A stretch of 64,000 nt of DNA from Diphasiastrum complanatum (Eukaryota; Streptophyta; Lycopodiopsida; Lycopodiales; Lycopodiaceae). Where the stretch lies: NCBI GenBank assembly GCA_029204225.1, contig CM055092.1:62522692-62586691 (forward strand), given 5' to 3'. The translations under genes and the position numbers were made by a program. Numbering within the stretch: the stretch's first letter is position 1; every line of letters begins with the position of its first letter. This document shows, in pieces, positions 11,813 to 26,002 of this stretch. Under the pieces are notes generated by a model. The model saw nothing but the letters and a program-made list of their open reading frames with translations, did no database searches and was not told where the DNA came from.

Positions 11813-14800
11813 CAAAAAAAAACATGAGGAGCCGGTAGAGCTCCAATAGAAGTGTGTCCGATGTGCTGTGTTATTTTAACGCGCTGTATTATCATCAACG
11901 ATTATGTATCATACCATATATTCTCCTACTTAAAAGATTTGATTACAAGAAAACTTAATGTTCCTAGTCCTCTCACTACTTTTATGTCATAGTCATTTAT
12001 TTACAAGCTCTATATTATGACGTTGACGACTTGCCTTGTGACCAATTACAGGTCCACCGTCCCTGGATGTATTGGCCACATTTCCTGATCACATGTTTTC
12101 TTCAAACCATCTTTTTTCTTCTCTAGTTGTTCAAACCATCTTCTAGATTTTACCATCGAGAGTTTAGGAACGCACAAACTTCCAATATAAATGCCAGGTG
12201 GATACTCTAATCATATATGGTATGTGTGCGCTGCAAATTTTTTCACCTACGGTATCTCCAAATTTCAAAATAACGGTCTAAGAGTACTACACGTAGCAAG
12301 AAATAGAGAATGCTTACCCTGCAACAAAGAAATCGTGGCCATCCAGGTGCCAGGACTGAACCTCATTTTCAGTATTAAGAAAAACAATCTCAATGAAGGC
12401 TTGCCAGTCACCGTCGAAGACGGAGCTCAATAGAACAGGAGCTGTGCCTTGTTGAGGAGGAAAATCTGTAATGGAGCCTAAGGTGAAAACTCCAGAGATA
12501 TTCAGGTAGTCCGCCAACTTGAGAGGAGTATCTGGTGTAAGATACGAAATCCCGTTCACGGCGTAACGCTGATGGCCGTTTAATGATACGGCAGTATTCT
12601 GAAGTTGAATTCTCCTTGTAACATTTATTTCTCCATAGTGGTATGAGCCTTGTGGATTTGGACGAGCCGCGTTGGCGGTGAGATTACGCCTGCCAAAAAT
12701 TCAATGTCGCTTAAGAAAGACGAATAATACAAATTTAACATGTAGCAGCATGTTTACTCAAAATTCAAACTAAGATTATGCCGAAGCAAATCACGACACG
12801 CTAGTTTTTTGTAACATTGGCAGAACATGTTAGCTTACCGAACGGTGTTAGCCTGATTCATGGAGAAATTAATGTCATTGGGATCTGGTCCAGGGGGTAT
12901 TGGTCCGGAAGCAACCGCATGGGAGTCACTGTAATGAAGAATTCCAACACCTTGCAGAACGTTTGGCTGAAATTTGGTACTTGCTACCACGTAGAAATCG
13001 GACGGAGATTGATTCGTCTTCACGAGCACCGAATAAGATTGGCCAACATGTACGTCTAGAGAATCCAATAGAATTTCGTTGGTGTGAGATCCTTCTGTCT
13101 CCACCAGAAGCAGCTGATGACCTTGAATCCTGAAGTTTATGGAAGATACTGTACCAACGTTGGATACTCTCAATCGATAGGTCTTTCCTGTTTTGAGTCA
13201 GCCAATGTATCAAAAGTGACAAAGTCAGCTTCCCTGTCTAATTTTGACAGAAACAGACTAATCTCACTTAGGCAAACAATATATTGAAGATGACAAGATC
13301 AAGCTTTCCTTTGTGATTTTGATTGAAATATAGGCATAACATAATTACAAAACTGAGCTAGGTGAAAAGACATGAAGGACTTAGTGGCGAAGATTAATGC
13401 GCTTAACAATTGCCATAATAACCCATATATCCTAAAAGCGTTGGCAACCCGATATGAGCTAAAAGCGTTCATATGTACCAGGATCCACCGTCACGCTCGA
13501 GTAATCCCCCTGGCCAAAAGATCCCTTTCCGTTGATAAGGACACCGTCAGGGCTTCCCAAAGGCAAACCTGAGTCGAGTTTCCGTCTTAAATCCTGCATA
13601 TGCATGATATAGTCACTTTCTCATTCCAAGGTTGGCTTAACGTCTTGGCTGGCAAGACCGAGAATCTATCAGAAAATGAAACGATTTATTTGTGAAGCGA
13701 TGTAATAGACACCAGATCCAATGACATCATGGTTTTCTATTGTTGAAAAACCTTCCTAGCTTACGGTATAGCTTGAATAATCTGATTTTGAGAAACAGCT
13801 TCGGAACTTTTTGGATCTTTAAAATAGGATGATGCTAACACGAAATGATACCTGATGCCGTGTGTTGTACCAGTCACCAACAAGAAAGTTGATGTCTCCA
13901 TCGGGAGTAGAAAAAGGCACCGGAATTATGACACGATTTGCAATTCGAATGGCTCCAAATCCACCATCCGCTTTCTGATATAATAGCGAGGGGAAGTAGA
14001 AATAGCTTCCAATCTGATCCTTGAGTTGAAACTCATAAGTCCAGTTACTGCCTGGTAAGATAGGGCAGTTTGTTCCTGACACTCCATCTTGCCATGAGGT
14101 TTTTCGCTGAGAAATTCCGTTCCTGCGGAGATTCAAGGCGTATATATAAAAACTTGCATGCTCACGAGCACATTTTTAAGAGTGTTACAAGACAAATGGC
14201 TTGTGATAAACCGTTTGAAGTGATCATGAGGCGTTAGTACTTCTTGCTTGGCTATGGAGTACCAGCTTATAAGAAGCGGCTCATCTAGCTGGTTGAAAAC
14301 GTTGATGACGAGGTTGTTATTGGTTACGCTATCAAGGGGAGGCCCAGGAAATTGTCCGTTGATTCCAATCACCTTTGTCTCACACAAACAGAGATGAGGA
14401 TTAGTCACATGGTACCAATACATGAGTCTCTTGTAAAACTTAAATAGCTCGTGCAGCAATTTTCCATGATATTTAATAGTATGATATTTTTGACCATTAT
14501 ACGGAATACAAACTGGTCAAGCAGCATCAATCTTGAACAAAACAAGTCTAGTACATAGATTATTTGTTATAATAGTTCGTGCAGCAATTCTGTTTCCTGT
14601 ATAATATTGACGTGTGAGATATTTTCGAACTTTATCCAAGTTCTAAGCTCAAGCTAACATCAATCGTGAACAGAAAAGTCTATTATTGCAAGAATTAATT
14701 ACATTCGTTTCTTATCGGTTGCCAGATCAAGATTGGCAGTTCGTTTCACACAAATTACAGATATGAACATTAGATCGACTTTGCTATGCTTATATTTCAT

Positions 14801-15089
14801 GCATCAACGATGTATAAAGACCAAGCAAAGTGTAAGCTCTTACGATCCTTTTAGAAATTCTAAATGTAAACTGCATTATCTGTAGATAAACAAGAGTAGA
14901 TACAAAACAAACAAATCAAACGATTCTAGTCCGTTGTACCTGTTGGCTGACACCGAGAATCTTGGCAGTTTGATAAGCCACGTTCCATGTAATGAATTGA
15001 TAGGGATCTTCAGCTTTTACTGCTGGAATTAGAGCTGCATGGAGTAGTACCAGCAACGATATTCCGGACGAGAACCACAAAGACTTCAT
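11084..15089 (-). CDS. SKU5-similar (SKS) monocopper oxidase-like protein, eight exons, complete
   Basis: Coding is the complement of the join 11084-11275, 11422-11500, 12318-12689, 12839-13187, 13479-13593, 13852-14122, 14263-14372, 14940-15089. Every junction has GT-AG borders and matching phase, giving 546 codons including TGA. Residues 1-26 look like a secretory signal peptide (cleavage after AVKA). The three cupredoxin domains follow the SKU5 order: FPGP, DEPLLISW, WQDGVSGTNCPI, YEFQLKDQIGSYFY, GGFGAI, LINGKG, YRLRVSNVG, LLLVETEG, DVHVGQSYS. Active multicopper oxidases use HWHG, WYHSH and HCH motifs. Here the first reads SWNGI (residues 86-90), the second GSYFY, and the last lacks His-Cys-His. 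Only HLDGHDF (446-452) keeps histidines. SKS proteins act in the apoplast or at the plasma membrane in directional growth. No hydrophobic GPI-anchor tail is present, so this resembles the soluble members of the family. Confidence 0.95.
11751..11810. repeat. (CT)n microsatellite in intron 6 of the SKS gene
   Basis: A CT array with one TGTC interruption, followed by an A-rich run. It lies between exon 6 (12318-12689) and exon 7 (11422-11500) and does not touch splice sites. Confidence 0.95.
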
Positions 15090-15148
15090 AGCTCAATTCC
15101 GCGTTAAATTTTCTTCACTGTTCGATTGTCAGTAGTAATTTGATCGAT

Positions 15149-15155
15149 CTTTATA
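15149..15155 (-). promoter_or_regulatory. Probable TATA box of the SKS gene
   Basis: The minus strand carries TATAAAG about 60 nt upstream of the ATG at 15089. Initiation about 30 nt downstream would give a very short 5' leader. The call rests on motif and position only. Confidence 0.5.
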
Positions 15156-15239
15156 ATTTTACTCTGAAACGTACTAGGAACGTGCCGGGCGGGGTCCATT
15201 CTTCCCAGCTAGGGACCTTCCCATAAGTTTCACACAAGC

Positions 15240-16975
15240 CTCTAAGGGCGAGCCCAAATTTAAGGGCATCTGTTAATTCTTGTCAAATTGGCCCTGCTTG
15301 GCATGCTCCATGTCTATATGCTTCATGGCTTTTCATAGCAACTTTGTATGCAACATTCGTCTATTTTAAATGTGTACTTAGCTATCGGGTAGCTTAATTC
15401 ATTTTTGCCTTTCTACACTATTATTTTAAATACTTTAATCTTCTTGTATGATCATGGGTTTTCCCATCATTTTTAATCAAAGCAGGGATTTATTCTTAGG
15501 CAATTCTAGATGCAAAATGTCTTGTGGGCGTTTTTTCTAGCAACTTATGTGATGTTTGGATTGTTAGCAGTTTCTGTTTCGCAACATAACCATCCTTCAT
15601 TACGCCAAAAAAAGCCAAAAGATGACATGTGCACATGTTTTAAATGCCAGATTTGCAAAAAAAGCGGCTCTAGACCATTTCGTATCGTGGAATTGGCCTT
15701 GTTGAGTTGGTCTTGTTGGAAAACCCCTTGAGCGGGGGGGTGGTGGGATCTTGAACAAAACCATGGAACTATGCATGTTTCACAACAGAATACAAAATTC
15801 ATTCCTTGAGCAAAGTAACGCAAAGGGATTCCCAAACAAAACTAGGGATTTAAGACAGATTCTACGACAAATTAGCAAATTCATTTTACCACTAGAGAAT
15901 CTTAAAACGCACGTAGGGTACTTTTTGTTGTAACCAATTTATATTTAAACTTTGTACAAATGAAGTATAGGATGTAAAGTCTGCCTTCCGAGAGTTAAAG
16001 GCTGTAGTTGATGTATTATAGGTCCAAAGTTCGAATACCTGCTTGAGAGTTACATCCAAACTCTTGCATTTTTGGATGGTTGTTAGATTTGAAAAGTTGT
16101 CGCATTTAGAACCAAGACAAGGGTATATTTGGTGTTGTATAGGTCCAAAGTTTGAAAACTTACTTGAGAGTTTTTTCCAAGCTCTTGCATTTTTGAAAGG
16201 TTGTTAGATTTAAAAAGTTTTTGTATTTAGAACCAAGACTCTTGTCGGTTGCATCAATTTAAATGCAAAAAATACCATTAGTTTTTTAATCAAAGATCCA
16301 TATATGAATTTGGCTATAAATGTAGCTTTAGATATTTTGGATCAAAAGTTCATGTATTTCTTTTAGTCTTTTCTTCCCACCCTACTAAAATAGTAATAGA
16401 TTGCTCTCACAAAGTGTTTCAACGTAAATTTGTATGTAACTATTGTCGTTAGTGCAAATTTTGGCCTCTATAAAATACACCTATGGTACAGAGATGTCAA
16501 TATCAAAACTTGCTTACAATTTTTTTAATTAATCAATTAAAATCAATGGTTACTCTACCTATTTTGGTGAGCATAAAATCTTATAGATGTTAAAATTTAT
16601 GTAGATTTTCGAGAAGTCAACATTTGTTTCGCTCTATTTACAAATTACATGGAAGTGTTACAAGTTTTCGCTTGAAATTATTCTTAGAGTACTCCTTGAT
16701 GTGCATGCCATTGATATTCCCTCGTGTTTATCGCACGATAAGACACCACTACTTTCAATTCGCATGGCAGATTCCCTCTTTCAAATATTCTACTATCTCC
16801 CACCATTGCAAGAATCTATGACTATTGTGTTGAAAGACAAGCATATACTTACAAAACATAAATGACTTTCATCATGACAACTCCTTCTCAATTTGAAAGT
16901 TTAAATTGTGCAAAGTAATTATCAAATAAAGTGTAATGCTTGTTGGTAAGATCAACCCGTGTGATCACATAAATT
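15240..16975. other. Intergenic DNA, no gene seen
   Basis: AT-rich sequence with no recognisable coding region. Short frames at 15510-15731 and 16624-16821 show no domain. The clear structure is a direct duplication of about 100 bp: 16020-16127 and 16140-16240 both read GGTCCAAAGTT...GAGAGTT...CTCTTGCATTTTTG...TTGTTAGATTT...TTTAGAACCAAGAC. Confidence 0.6.
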
Positions 16976-16977
16976 GA

Positions 16978-17135
16978 ATTTTGATGGGTGAGCCCCCAAC
17001 TCAAGCATCATACACCAACTCAACGTGTGTGGGAAGATAACATAAAGCATAATGCTTCTTGGTTTTCAAGGGGAGATTCGAACCTGAGACCAAAGAAACT
17101 TTGGATGTCAAGCTAACCAACTGAGCCAACCCCAT
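16978..17135 (-). mobile_element. tRNA-derived SINE, copy 1
   Basis: On the minus strand the sequence GGTTGGCTCAGTTGG is an A-box-like and GGTTCGAATC a B-box-like element, spaced as in a tRNA gene. This is the RNA polymerase III promoter arrangement of plant SINEs. The tRNA-like head is followed by a tail shared with the copies at 17475 and 18973 (CCCACACACGTTGAGTTGGT...GGGCTCACCCA). No intact tRNA cloverleaf is evident, so a functional tRNA gene is unlikely. Confidence 0.75.
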
Positions 17136-17474
17136 GGTCGCATCATAAAGCATAATGATATCTCTATTATCGTAAACACCTCTGGAGCTCACTTGGGTAG
17201 AGAATTACAGCTGTTGCAAGAAAGCAATGTTCACATTGGGTAAACTCTTAGGTTGGGGACTTTATGCACTTGAAGTGGAGCCCTAGGGTAGGGCCAGGAG
17301 GAAAGTAAAACCCCTAGCCTAGATATGTTATTCAAAAATAAAATTTATCTGCCATTAGCCTAGTAAAAGACATTCTTGTGCAAGGCCAGACTCGAAGGGA
17401 TGTAAAGTTGCTAATCTAGAACATTACCATGTGTGTTAACGTCCAAGGTGGATCATTATGGCAAATTTGATACC

Positions 17475-17575
17475 AACGGGGTTGGCTCAGTTGGTTGGCT
17501 TGGCATCCAAAGTTTCTTTGGTCCCAGGTTCGAGCCTCCCCTTGGAAGCCAAGAAGCATTATGGCAAATTTGAGA
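17475..17575 (+). mobile_element. tRNA-derived SINE, copy 2 (head only)
   Basis: The plus strand has GGGGTTGGCTCAGTTGGT, then CATCCAAAGTTTCTTTGGTC and CAGGTTCGAGCC, matching copy 1 almost base for base. The 3' part beyond AAGCATTATG is missing or replaced, and the solo LTR at 17586 begins just beyond it. Confidence 0.75.
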
Positions 17576-17585
17576 TAATGGATAG

Positions 17586-18130
17586 TGTCATGCCCACGAC
17601 TGGTCTCGGGTAGCGTGTCCATGCTAGAGATCAGTAGACCAACAACCCGTAAACTATTTATGATTATAAGGGGTCTGGGGCCCTTATGTGCATATAGTCA
17701 TAAATAATGGTCGTAGGCCTAAACTCATGATGGTGGATTTGTATGGGTCTATCAGTGAGTCATTGAGAAACTGGATGACGTAGCCCAGCTAGGCTGTAGA
17801 GGTGTCTAGTGAGGTTTCACAGTGCACTACTAGTGGTGCATGGGCCTTGGAGGGTATAAGTGTACCTAGTGGGCTCTCACTAGCGTATGCTTGAGTGTGT
17901 GATTGGTAGCTACATGCTGCTTGAGTGATTCCTCATTCCTCATTGAGATTGATCCATAGCTTGGGGGCTAGATCTGTTTGATCTAGGATTGGTTGGCTTG
18001 GTTGTCCGTACCCTTTGTGGTTGCTTGTTTTGGCATGCTTAGAATAGGGTCTTCGGATCAGGACTTTATAGAAAGTCTATTCATAGGGCATCCATCATCC
18101 ATGCATAATGGACAACCTATAAATAATGTC
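17586..18130 (+). mobile_element. Solo LTR of a Ty3-gypsy chromovirus
   Basis: It starts TGTCATGCCCACGACTGGTC and matches the LTRs at 49167 and 57141 over several hundred bases, for example the blocks with CATGATGGTGGATTTGTATG, GGTGCATGGGCCTTGGAGGG and CATAGCTTGGGGGCTAGATC. No gag or pol flanks it, so it is probably a solo LTR left by recombination. The right boundary is approximate. Confidence 0.75.
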
Positions 18131-18798
18131 ACCCTCTAGAATAAGTTTGGGCCATTTCAGGAGGGGGCCCCATGGCTAATAGGCTAGCCCTTGGCTCCCT
18201 TTGTGCACCTTACCAAGCCATTCCATAGTACAAAAAATATATTACCCTTTAGTTATTAAGAAGCAATAATAAATTTGACTTTTTTCGGCCTTGCTTGCAT
18301 TCACAAAATCATTTTGTTTATATATATTATTCTCATCACATCCCTCAACCATGCACACACTTTAAATTAGAGTTCAATCTCCTAAGGCAGTTTCAGACTA
18401 GCATCAAGTCCCTTCACTTGGCCCTTTCACTTGCTGCCTACTTTTTAACCTTGACAAGTGTGTTGATGGACTTGGCTAGTAAGTACTAAATGGAGGGCTG
18501 CAAAGTAATTGCCCAATTGAATCCCTCAACATGGTAGGCAATGTCCCAAAGTCCAAAAATGGTCTTAAGTTGTCGTACATGGACTAATGGCCGAACTCCA
18601 TTTTTAATTTGGGACTTGCTTGGTAGTGTAGTCTATTAATACCCTTAGATACGAAAAGAAAATGCTAGCCATTATGCAACAATTTCATGACAATTGAGAT
18701 TTGAAAATCAATAACTGCCTTGCATTCAACTTTAGATAATGACATTTTCTATTCAAAAAAATTTGTGGCAAGATCTTTGTGCCTTAAAATAATTCAGC

Positions 18799-18884
18799 AC
18801 ATGCATTAAATGCCAAGTGCCCATTGTGGGTTCTAGGTTAATTGAACTTGACCAGACAATGGGCACTTGGCATTTGATGCATGT
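18799..18884. ncRNA. Stem-loop resembling a miRNA precursor (candidate)
   Basis: The 29-nt arm 18799-18827 pairs with 18856-18884 with a single mismatch, around a 28-nt loop. Each arm contains the core ATGCCAAGTGCCCATTGT or its complement. The near-perfect duplex and short loop could be a young miRNA precursor, a small MITE, or a local inverted duplication. No known miRNA sequence is recognised. Confidence 0.35.
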
Positions 18885-18972
18885 GTGTGATCTAGTGCAA
18901 GGCGGTCTTTGTTGTATGCCACAAGATGTTCTTGTTTTATGAAGGGTATGCTTCTTGATATTATTAGTCGAA

Positions 18973-19045
18973 GCATAATCGAATCTTGGTGGGCAAGCCC
19001 AACTCAAGGAAAATACACCAAGTCACCATGTGTGGGAAGATTTTA
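18973..19045 (-). mobile_element. SINE tail fragment, copy 3
   Basis: Matches the 3' region of SINE copy 1: TTGGTGGGCAAGCCCAACTC, then ACACCAAGTCACCATGTGTGGGAAGAT, compared with 16981-17045. The tRNA-like head is absent. It supports a dispersed SINE family in this region. Confidence 0.55.
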
Positions 19046-19896
19046 TATATGGTATGAACTAATGTTAGGCGTGTATTATTCCACCGGCTGGGTTTGGTTA
19101 ATAGAATTTTTTCACAAATATAATCTCGGCCAAGTTTCAGCATTAGAAGTTATATGAGTTGTAGGCTGATATAAACTGGGCCAATATCGCAAGGATATTA
19201 CCAGCCCGATCTTACAAAAATAGATGGAATCTTTTTCTCTCTAAAAATCAACCTCTTCATTGTTGACTTCCAAACGTGGGCATGCATGTCTTTTTGGAAT
19301 TTGTTTTACTTGATAAATCTTTTAGAGGACATTAAAAGTAATTTTTATGATAGCACACTACCAGAGATAACACTCTTATCAAATGAGTTATCATGGGAGA
19401 CTTATATAAGGTTTTCACATTTATCCTAAATGCATCTTGCAAGAGCTCAAATTCTTCATAGTCCTTACAAGGGAGGGCCCAAGAAAACAATCAAAGCTCA
19501 ATACCTAAAGACTTATTAACATATAACACACTTCATGCCAAAATTATTAGGGAGTAGATGAATAATGGATACTAGGTATCTTAGGAAAATATTCATTTTC
19601 TAGTTGTCGTAAGTAGACATTCATCGAATTAAGGTGATTTGACTTATTTGGCTATACATAATGAGGGGCTATATCTAGTCAATGGCAATTCTGGCTGGAG
19701 GATGATTTGGACGAATTAAAATTCCCAGCTGCAAGATTTAGAACAACAATTTTCAAAAGTTTACAACTTTCCAAAAATGCAAGGGATTAAAAGTATGTTT
19801 TTCAAGCATAGTCACAAAGTGTACATCATATTTGAACCTTACCCATATTTGGTTAAGGACCTGGAATAGTTCTAATATGGTAGACCGGCCCTCCAG

Positions 19897-20317
19897 TGTT
19901 CGAGATTATTGGTCACGCCTAGATTTTATTCCAAGTCAAGGCCTATTGGTGACTCATGACCTTGAGAGGACCCAGACACTCTAATTGAGACATCTGGAGT
20001 AGTGCATGTACATGTGACTGATTTAGGCAGGAGGTATGCATGTAGAGTTGTGACCTATTTATAGTTGACCTACATGGGAATTGCATGTGCTCATGCATAG
20101 GATCCTAGTCTCTATATATTGAGGTATTCCATCGACGACTTGGTCTAGGTTACCTGATGAGCTCTTCTCTTCTTGCTGTCACATTGGCATGGCTTGGGGG
20201 CTAGATCCAGGAGAATTCTCTAGGAGAAATCTAGAATTGGTTGGGTGGTTTTGCTCCACAGTCTCTCTTGTGTTTTCCTATCCTCATCCTAGGGGTTTGT
20301 CCCTACTGGTCTTTACA
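19897..20317 (+). repeat. LTR of an element without recognisable coding interior
   Basis: The right end TTTACA at 20317 is fixed by the primer-binding site that follows. The left end near TGTTCGAG at 19897 is tentative. The segment includes a TATA-like CTCTATATATTG at about 20110. Its final part shares the CATGGCTTGGGGGCTAGATC block with the chromovirus LTRs, so it may be a distant relative. No matching second LTR was found within the window. Confidence 0.55.
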
Positions 20318-20330
20318 TTGGTATCAGAGC
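20318..20330 (+). promoter_or_regulatory. Primer-binding site
   Basis: TTGGTATCAGAGC directly follows the LTR end. It is complementary to the 3' end of initiator methionine tRNA, the usual primer of plant LTR retrotransposons. Confidence 0.8.
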
Positions 20331-22735
<2,405 letters not shown>

Positions 22736-23209
22736 GACTTTGTACAATGTCAGCATGAGCATCCAACAAAACCATTAAGAATGAACAAGCTCTCCTTCCT
22801 TAATGCTCTCATCAATGCAAGCTAACTCTTCACTTAAAGCCTTCACTCTCAAAACAAAAGTATTAGGACTCTCTTATTTCTATTGTATGCTTTGAAAGAT
22901 TTGTCTTCTTAGAGTCAACACTCTAGATGTAGACTTGGATTCATAAAGTTTCTTCAAAGCTTCCCAAGTCTCTCGAGATGAGTTGCACTTACCAATCTCC
23001 TTGAGTAGCTCATTGGTAATATTCATCTTGATCATGTGTAGAGCTTTCTTTGCTCTGTTGTCATACCTCAATTGATCGTGTTGAACCAAGGGTCACTCCT
23101 CCAACCCTACAACAATATCCATCAACTCATGCATTTCAATAAGTGATTCCATTCTCACCTTCCATGTAGAGTAGTTGGATGAGGTAAGCCTATCATTGCT
23201 TTCCAACAG

Positions 23210-24560
23210 TACTACAATCTGAACTCTTCATTGAGAACTTTGCTTCTGACAAAATGATACTTCAATTCAATGTGCTTACTCCTGGAATGAAATCTAGGGT
23301 TGGCTGACAAAGCAATGGCACTTTGATTATCACAAAATAATGTCGTCGGAGCATATTGATTTAGACCAATATCTGAGAGTAAGTTCCTCAACCAAATTGC
23401 TTCCTTTGTAGCTTAGAGGCTATGATATACTCTGAATCAGTAAAAGATAGAGCTATCAAAGATTGCTTGCGACTGTTCAAGAAAACTGGACCATTGTTGA
23501 GGAAAAATATAAATCCGAAAGTAGATTTACGAGTGTCTACATCTCCTGCCCAACTTGCATCTGTGTAACCATTGAGTAAATTGAGTTTGTTGTTGCCGAC
23601 TGTTCCATAACAAATGCAAACGTCCATAGTAGTTTGAAGACATCTCATGACTCTGATAAGAGCCTTCCAATGTGTTATACCAGGGTTAATCATAAACTGA
23701 TTGAGAGAGTTGACTGCAAAAGCTATGTCTGGCTTGCTATAGATCATGGCATACATAAGAGATCCTATAATAGAATGGTAAGGATACTCATGCATCTGCT
23801 ACTTCTCATGAATTGTTTGGGGACACTAGTCTTTTGACAATTTGAGTCCTGGTTCCATTGGTGAGAGAGCTAACTTGCTATTCATTAGATTATATCTGAA
23901 TAATATGTTTTAGATGTACCTCTGTTGTGTAATGTAGACTAACTATTGTTTTCTATCTCTGTGGATTTGTATACCAAGGCGGAAATGAGCTTCGTCCAGA
24001 TCGGTCATAAAGAAAGCATTGTCTTGGTTCTTTTATCGAATTGGTACTGTTGCTGAAAAGCAAAGTATCATCCACGTACAAAGTGATAATGATAAAAGAC
24101 TGTTGCACTACTTTGAAATAAACGTTTGAATCTAAAGAGCTAGGTGTATAGAATAAGGAAAGTGTTGATCCTTTGAAACCATGCTCGAGCAGATTGCTTC
24201 AGGCCATACAGTGCCTTATGGAGTTTACAAACATGATTGTGTTTACCCTTGATATATAACCTTTGGGTTGCACCATGTAAATGTCTTCTTTGATAACTCC
24301 ATTGAGATATGTTGTTTGTACATCCATTTGATGTATCTCCAAATCTGCTGCAGCGGCGAATGATAGTAAAAGTCGAATAGAAGAATGCTTGACTACTGGA
24401 TTGAAGGTCTCAATGTAATCGACGTTGTATACCTGAGAAAATCCTCTGGCTACAAGTCATGCCTTTCTTCTTTTGATGCGTCCGTCTACGTTATACTTGA
24501 CTTTGAAAATCCATTTGCAATCAACTACATTTCTACTAGCAAATCATTCGTAATGACAAA
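23210..24560 (-). pseudogene. Copia RT and RNase H remnant
   Basis: The best frame (23795-23388) holds YHSIIGSLMYAMIYSKPDIA, ITHWKALIRVMRCLQTTMD, YTDASWAGDVDTRKSTFGF and SEYIIASKLQ, the end of RT plus RNase H. Further RT sequence is recognisable at 23890-24560 (for example the reverse strand of the KWIFKVKY and IHQMDVQTTYLNG regions) but is split by stops and frameshifts. It is inactive. Confidence 0.8.
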
Positions 24561-24599
24561 AATACAAGAAGTACCTTATTTGAAATCATTAAAAGACTA

Positions 24600-25190
24600 T
24601 GTTTTGAGAAATCCAAGCTAAAATTGTGAATACCATTTAAAAATCATAAGAAAAAATTGTGAAATATTGAGTAAAGTACAATTATGGCTATGAAGAAAGT
24701 TCATAACACTAATTTCTAGGCTAGATTATGAGAGACCACTTACTTGGAGGTCAATTCCATTACTAGGAAGAAAAAGCAAAGAGACAATACCAAAAAGCAG
24801 CAAAAGGCAAAATTGTCTCTACCTTTTGATCAATGCAAGTCCAAGTTGTAATACCACTATAAAGATTGTCTTATGTAGATCCTTAAGATTCTATCGTAAT
24901 CACCAAAAGGATGATTGTGGAACCACCCAACCAAAGAGAAACTAAAGATCAATCCTTGAGAACTCCCCCCCCCCCCCACACCCCCTCTCCCTCGAGCTAC
25001 GCTAAATGAATATACAAGAAAGGATAAGTTTCTTGTAACTAAAAACCAAAATTTGGAAGTGGAGTAGGGCGAGTTTCTATAGGTGTATATATAGACCATA
25101 GGAACCTAGGAATATTCCTTCTAGAACCCTATTGAAAAGCAGTGCCTATTGATACTCCTTTGCATGCACATAACCGCATCATGCACCACT
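24600..25190. other. Short non-coding stretch with poly-C tract
   Basis: No gene. A run of about 15 C residues at 24963-24977 is followed by ACACCCCCTCTCCC. It separates the copia remnant from the LINE. Confidence 0.6.
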
Positions 25191-25197
25191 CTACAAG

Positions 25198-25985
25198 TCA
25201 TAATTGGAGTGTTTGGGCCCTCTCAAGGTTATTAATTATATGTTTGGCCCTAGATTGGAATATTGAGGCATAACTAATAAACTTAACATTGGAGTGCCGA
25301 AAATCCACATCAAGGATTGTTATGAATACTCTATACATGGCGTGGACATAACAATGTGAATTGTAGGTGAAATCATTAGATGAAGGCAACTTAGGTAGAA
25401 CATTGAATGGCTAGCTTGTGAGCTTCTCCTAGCTATAGAAAATGATCACCATAATATGTAATAGGCCCCGTTTTCATCTACTAAAGCCGTGGAAATATCG
25501 AGCTTGTCATTGTCTAAAGCTCTAACATGTAGAGGATCCTGATTTGTTACATGGAATGGTATCTGACATGATCTTGTCCTCCCCTAATAAGAGAGTGTGT
25601 GCTCTACTAGAAAATATGATAATATCAGTTGAAATGTTTGTCATATATGGTGAGCCATCTCTATCTAACGAGCATGAAAATGTGTATAGTGGAAAATAAC
25701 ACACTGCCATATGGATGTCCCTACTTAATCCTATAATCATCCCTCTGAATACGATCTAAAGGTGTATAACCTAGTCATTTCTGTGATTAATATCTAGTTC
25801 TTTTCAAAGAACATCTCTATATAGACACCACGTGATCCAACTCTACTTGTTGATCTGGTCTCTACCCTAAAAATTGACTCCCATTGAAATCTTGGAAAAT
25901 AAACCTTGCATTGCACTCTCACGTGTCTTTGTTCTAGAGACCAAAGCATAATGAGGATGGATGGGTCTTCGGGTTGCTCCCACAC
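25198..25985 (-). pseudogene. LINE ORF2 endonuclease remnant
   Basis: Two frames align with the endonuclease/exonuclease/phosphatase domain of the LINEs in KEA intron 4. 25740-25522 (GLSRDIHMAVCYF, then DIIIFSSRAHTLLLGEDKI) parallels the GLPQDIYMFVCYF and DNIAIFSQQGYILLARDFN segments of the 54442-55455 copy. 25985-25794 parallels the more N-terminal part, and 25389-25198 faintly the later part. It lies directly 3' of ORF1 on the same strand, giving an ORF1-ORF2 order. No RT remains. Confidence 0.6.
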
Positions 25986-26002
25986 CCGAAAGACCCAAAA
26001 CT

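Larger units (their letters stand above)
18131..19896. other. Intergenic DNA with hairpin and SINE tail
   Basis: No coding region is supported. It holds the 29-nt-arm hairpin at 18799-18884 and a SINE tail copy at 18973-19045. The rest is AT-rich unique-looking sequence. Confidence 0.5.

Noticed and set aside
17060-17140. A tRNA gene on the minus strand
   Set aside because: A- and B-box-like words are present, but no proper acceptor stem or anticodon arm can be drawn. The sequence continues into a tail shared with other copies, so a SINE fits better.
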